Below, piece by piece: positions 63,150-64,000 of a DNA stretch of 64,000 nt. The position numbers were made by a program, and so were the translations under genes. The DNA comes from Caulobacteraceae bacterium (GTDB lineage: Bacteria > Pseudomonadota > Alphaproteobacteria > Caulobacterales > Caulobacteraceae). Location: NCBI GenBank assembly GCA_947476325.1, contig CANJPZ010000006.1, forward strand, positions 1 through 64,000, in the 5' to 3' direction. How positions within the stretch are numbered: position 1 is the stretch's first letter; each line of letters begins with the position of its first letter. The notes beneath the pieces were generated by a model. That model was not told the DNA's origin. It searched no databases and saw only the letters and a program-made list of their open reading frames with translations.

Positions 63150-64000
63150 ATGTTTGAGTTCAGACGCCTGTTTCAGCCGGCGGCATCTCGCAGCCAGGGC
63201 GGCGTCGCAGCCGAAAATTCGGCGCGTCTGGAACTTCTTGATTTGCCGCTGCTGAAGCTGGAGGCCCAGGCGGCCGACCGGACGGCTGCGAGATCTGGCG
63301 CGGCGGACAAGGTTCAGGCGAGACTCTGGCAGGCCCACGTATGGCGCGATCTGGCCCGCCGGACGGGCGACGTTATCGCGCTCCGCAAGGCGGCTTCCGC
63401 CGCTCAGATGGCCGCTGACGAAAAATCCTTCTACGCGGGTGAGGCGCGCTTCGAACAGGCGCTCTGCGCCATGTTGGGTTGCGAAATGTTCGGCGATGAA
63501 GGGCTCAACGCCGCGGCTGACCGCGCCTTGACCGAAGCTGCAATCACAACGGGCCTTGTTCAGGCCGAGGCGTTGGGTCATCGGGCTCGGATCGCGGGCC
63601 TGCAGGAGCTGGCAAAGGGCGAGGCCATGTCGGCGCTCGCCGCGCTGACCGGTTATGACGCCGCAGCCAACCTGATGCGCGCGCGACCAAAGGATGCAGC
63701 GGCCCGACTGGCCCTGGCGCAGGCGCGTCTGGAGCGATCAGTTTTGACGGCCCGTTGTGGGCAGGCGCTCGGCTCCGACGCCCTGATCGCCCGCGCCGCG
63801 ACTGATCTGGGCGAAGTGCACCAGTCCCTGGACGCGGCCTATCACCCCCTGACCTGGAGCCGGGCGGCGATTGCACGCGCTCAGATCCTCACGCAACTGG
63901 GGGAAATTAATGGTGACCTGCGCGGTCTGAGCGAGGCAATCGAGACCCTGTCCCGGGTCTTTGACGTCCTGCTAAAGGATCACAGTCCTCTCGACTGGGC
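63150..64000 (+). CDS. Helical protein of unknown function, partial
   Basis: A frame open for 283 codons from ATG 63150 to the window end, beginning MFEFRRLFQPAASRSQGG. It is rich in Ala and made of repeated helix-length segments (AALTGYDAAANLMRARPKD, LGEVHQSLDAAYHPLTWSRA, LSEAIETLSRVFDVLLKD) that resemble TPR-like units. No signal peptide is evident. The C-terminus is outside the window, and the family is not recognised. Confidence 0.75.
   Translation, partial: MFEFRRLFQPAASRSQGGVAAENSARLELLDLPLLKLEAQAADRTAARSGAADKVQARLWQAHVWRDLARRTGDVIALRKAASAAQMAADEKSFYAGEARFEQALCAMLGCEMFGDEGLNAAADRALTEAAITTGLVQAEALGHRARIAGLQELAKGEAMSALAALTGYDAAANLMRARPKDAAARLALAQARLERSVLTARCGQALGSDALIARAATDLGEVHQSLDAAYHPLTWSRAAIARAQILTQLGEINGDLRGLSEAIETLSRVFDVLLKDHSPLDW

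Noticed and set aside
1-64000. CRISPR arrays, tRNA or rRNA genes
   Set aside because: No repeat-spacer pattern or cloverleaf candidates were seen in the intergenic gaps.

Overview
The window is GC-rich DNA, tightly packed with genes, from an alphaproteobacterium. Caulobacterales (a Caulobacter or Phenylobacterium relative) fits best: there is a MucR/Ros regulator, a DUF2336 protein, a PAS_5-type protein, a DUF1491 protein and a DivJ-like membrane histidine kinase close together, and many genes start at GTG or TTG with ATGA or GTGA overlaps. The genus cannot be fixed from sequence alone.

Positions 1-36206 hold a large surface-polysaccharide locus. An IS3-type element at the left edge appears to cut off the end of a small secreted protein next to ugd. 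Rightward genes follow: eight glycosyltransferases, six SAM-methyltransferases (two FkbM), a sulfotransferase, a CapK/PaaK-like adenylate-forming enzyme, a NodU/CmcH-type carbamoyltransferase, a Wzy-like polymerase and a membrane endonuclease/exonuclease/phosphatase-fold protein. A Wzx-like flippase lies in the middle on the other strand. Nucleotide-sugar genes supply UDP-glucuronate (ugd), UDP-galactose (galE), UDP-xylose (uxs), GDP-4-keto-6-deoxymannose and GDP-L-fucose (gmd, fcl), and probably GDP-L-galactose through a protein closely resembling plant GDP-mannose 3,5-epimerase. The right arm, leftward, is the export and control operon: PHP-type tyrosine phosphatase, Wza-like lipoprotein, Wzc/ExoP tyrosine autokinase with a Tyr-rich tail, an unknown membrane-anchored protein and an O-antigen-ligase-family protein. 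No initiating sugar-phosphate transferase is present, so that step must be encoded elsewhere.

Positions 36308-45126 carry a broken AI-2E/PerM-type permease gene and housekeeping genes: a dienelactone-hydrolase-like gene, purH, a flippase-like membrane protein, a heparinase II/III-like protein, rpe and rsmB. The 396-bp gap between rpe and rsmB holds an unusual set of helically phased CTGAC pentamers.

Positions 45239-53455 hold a CHASE3 hybrid histidine kinase with two receivers, a Met-rich outer-membrane protein with a small Cys-rich periplasmic partner (probably copper-related), a GNAT acetyltransferase coupled to oligopeptidase B, a trypsin-like protease gene with two compensating frameshifts, and a MaoC hydratase.

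Positions 53537-64000 hold a DUF2336 protein, mucR, a PAS_5 protein, sufE, the DivJ-like kinase, a secreted protein of unknown function, a DUF1491 protein, a short hypothetical, prfC, a secreted protein of three TonB-C-like repeats and the start of an unknown helical protein cut by the window edge. No tRNA, rRNA or CRISPR array was seen.
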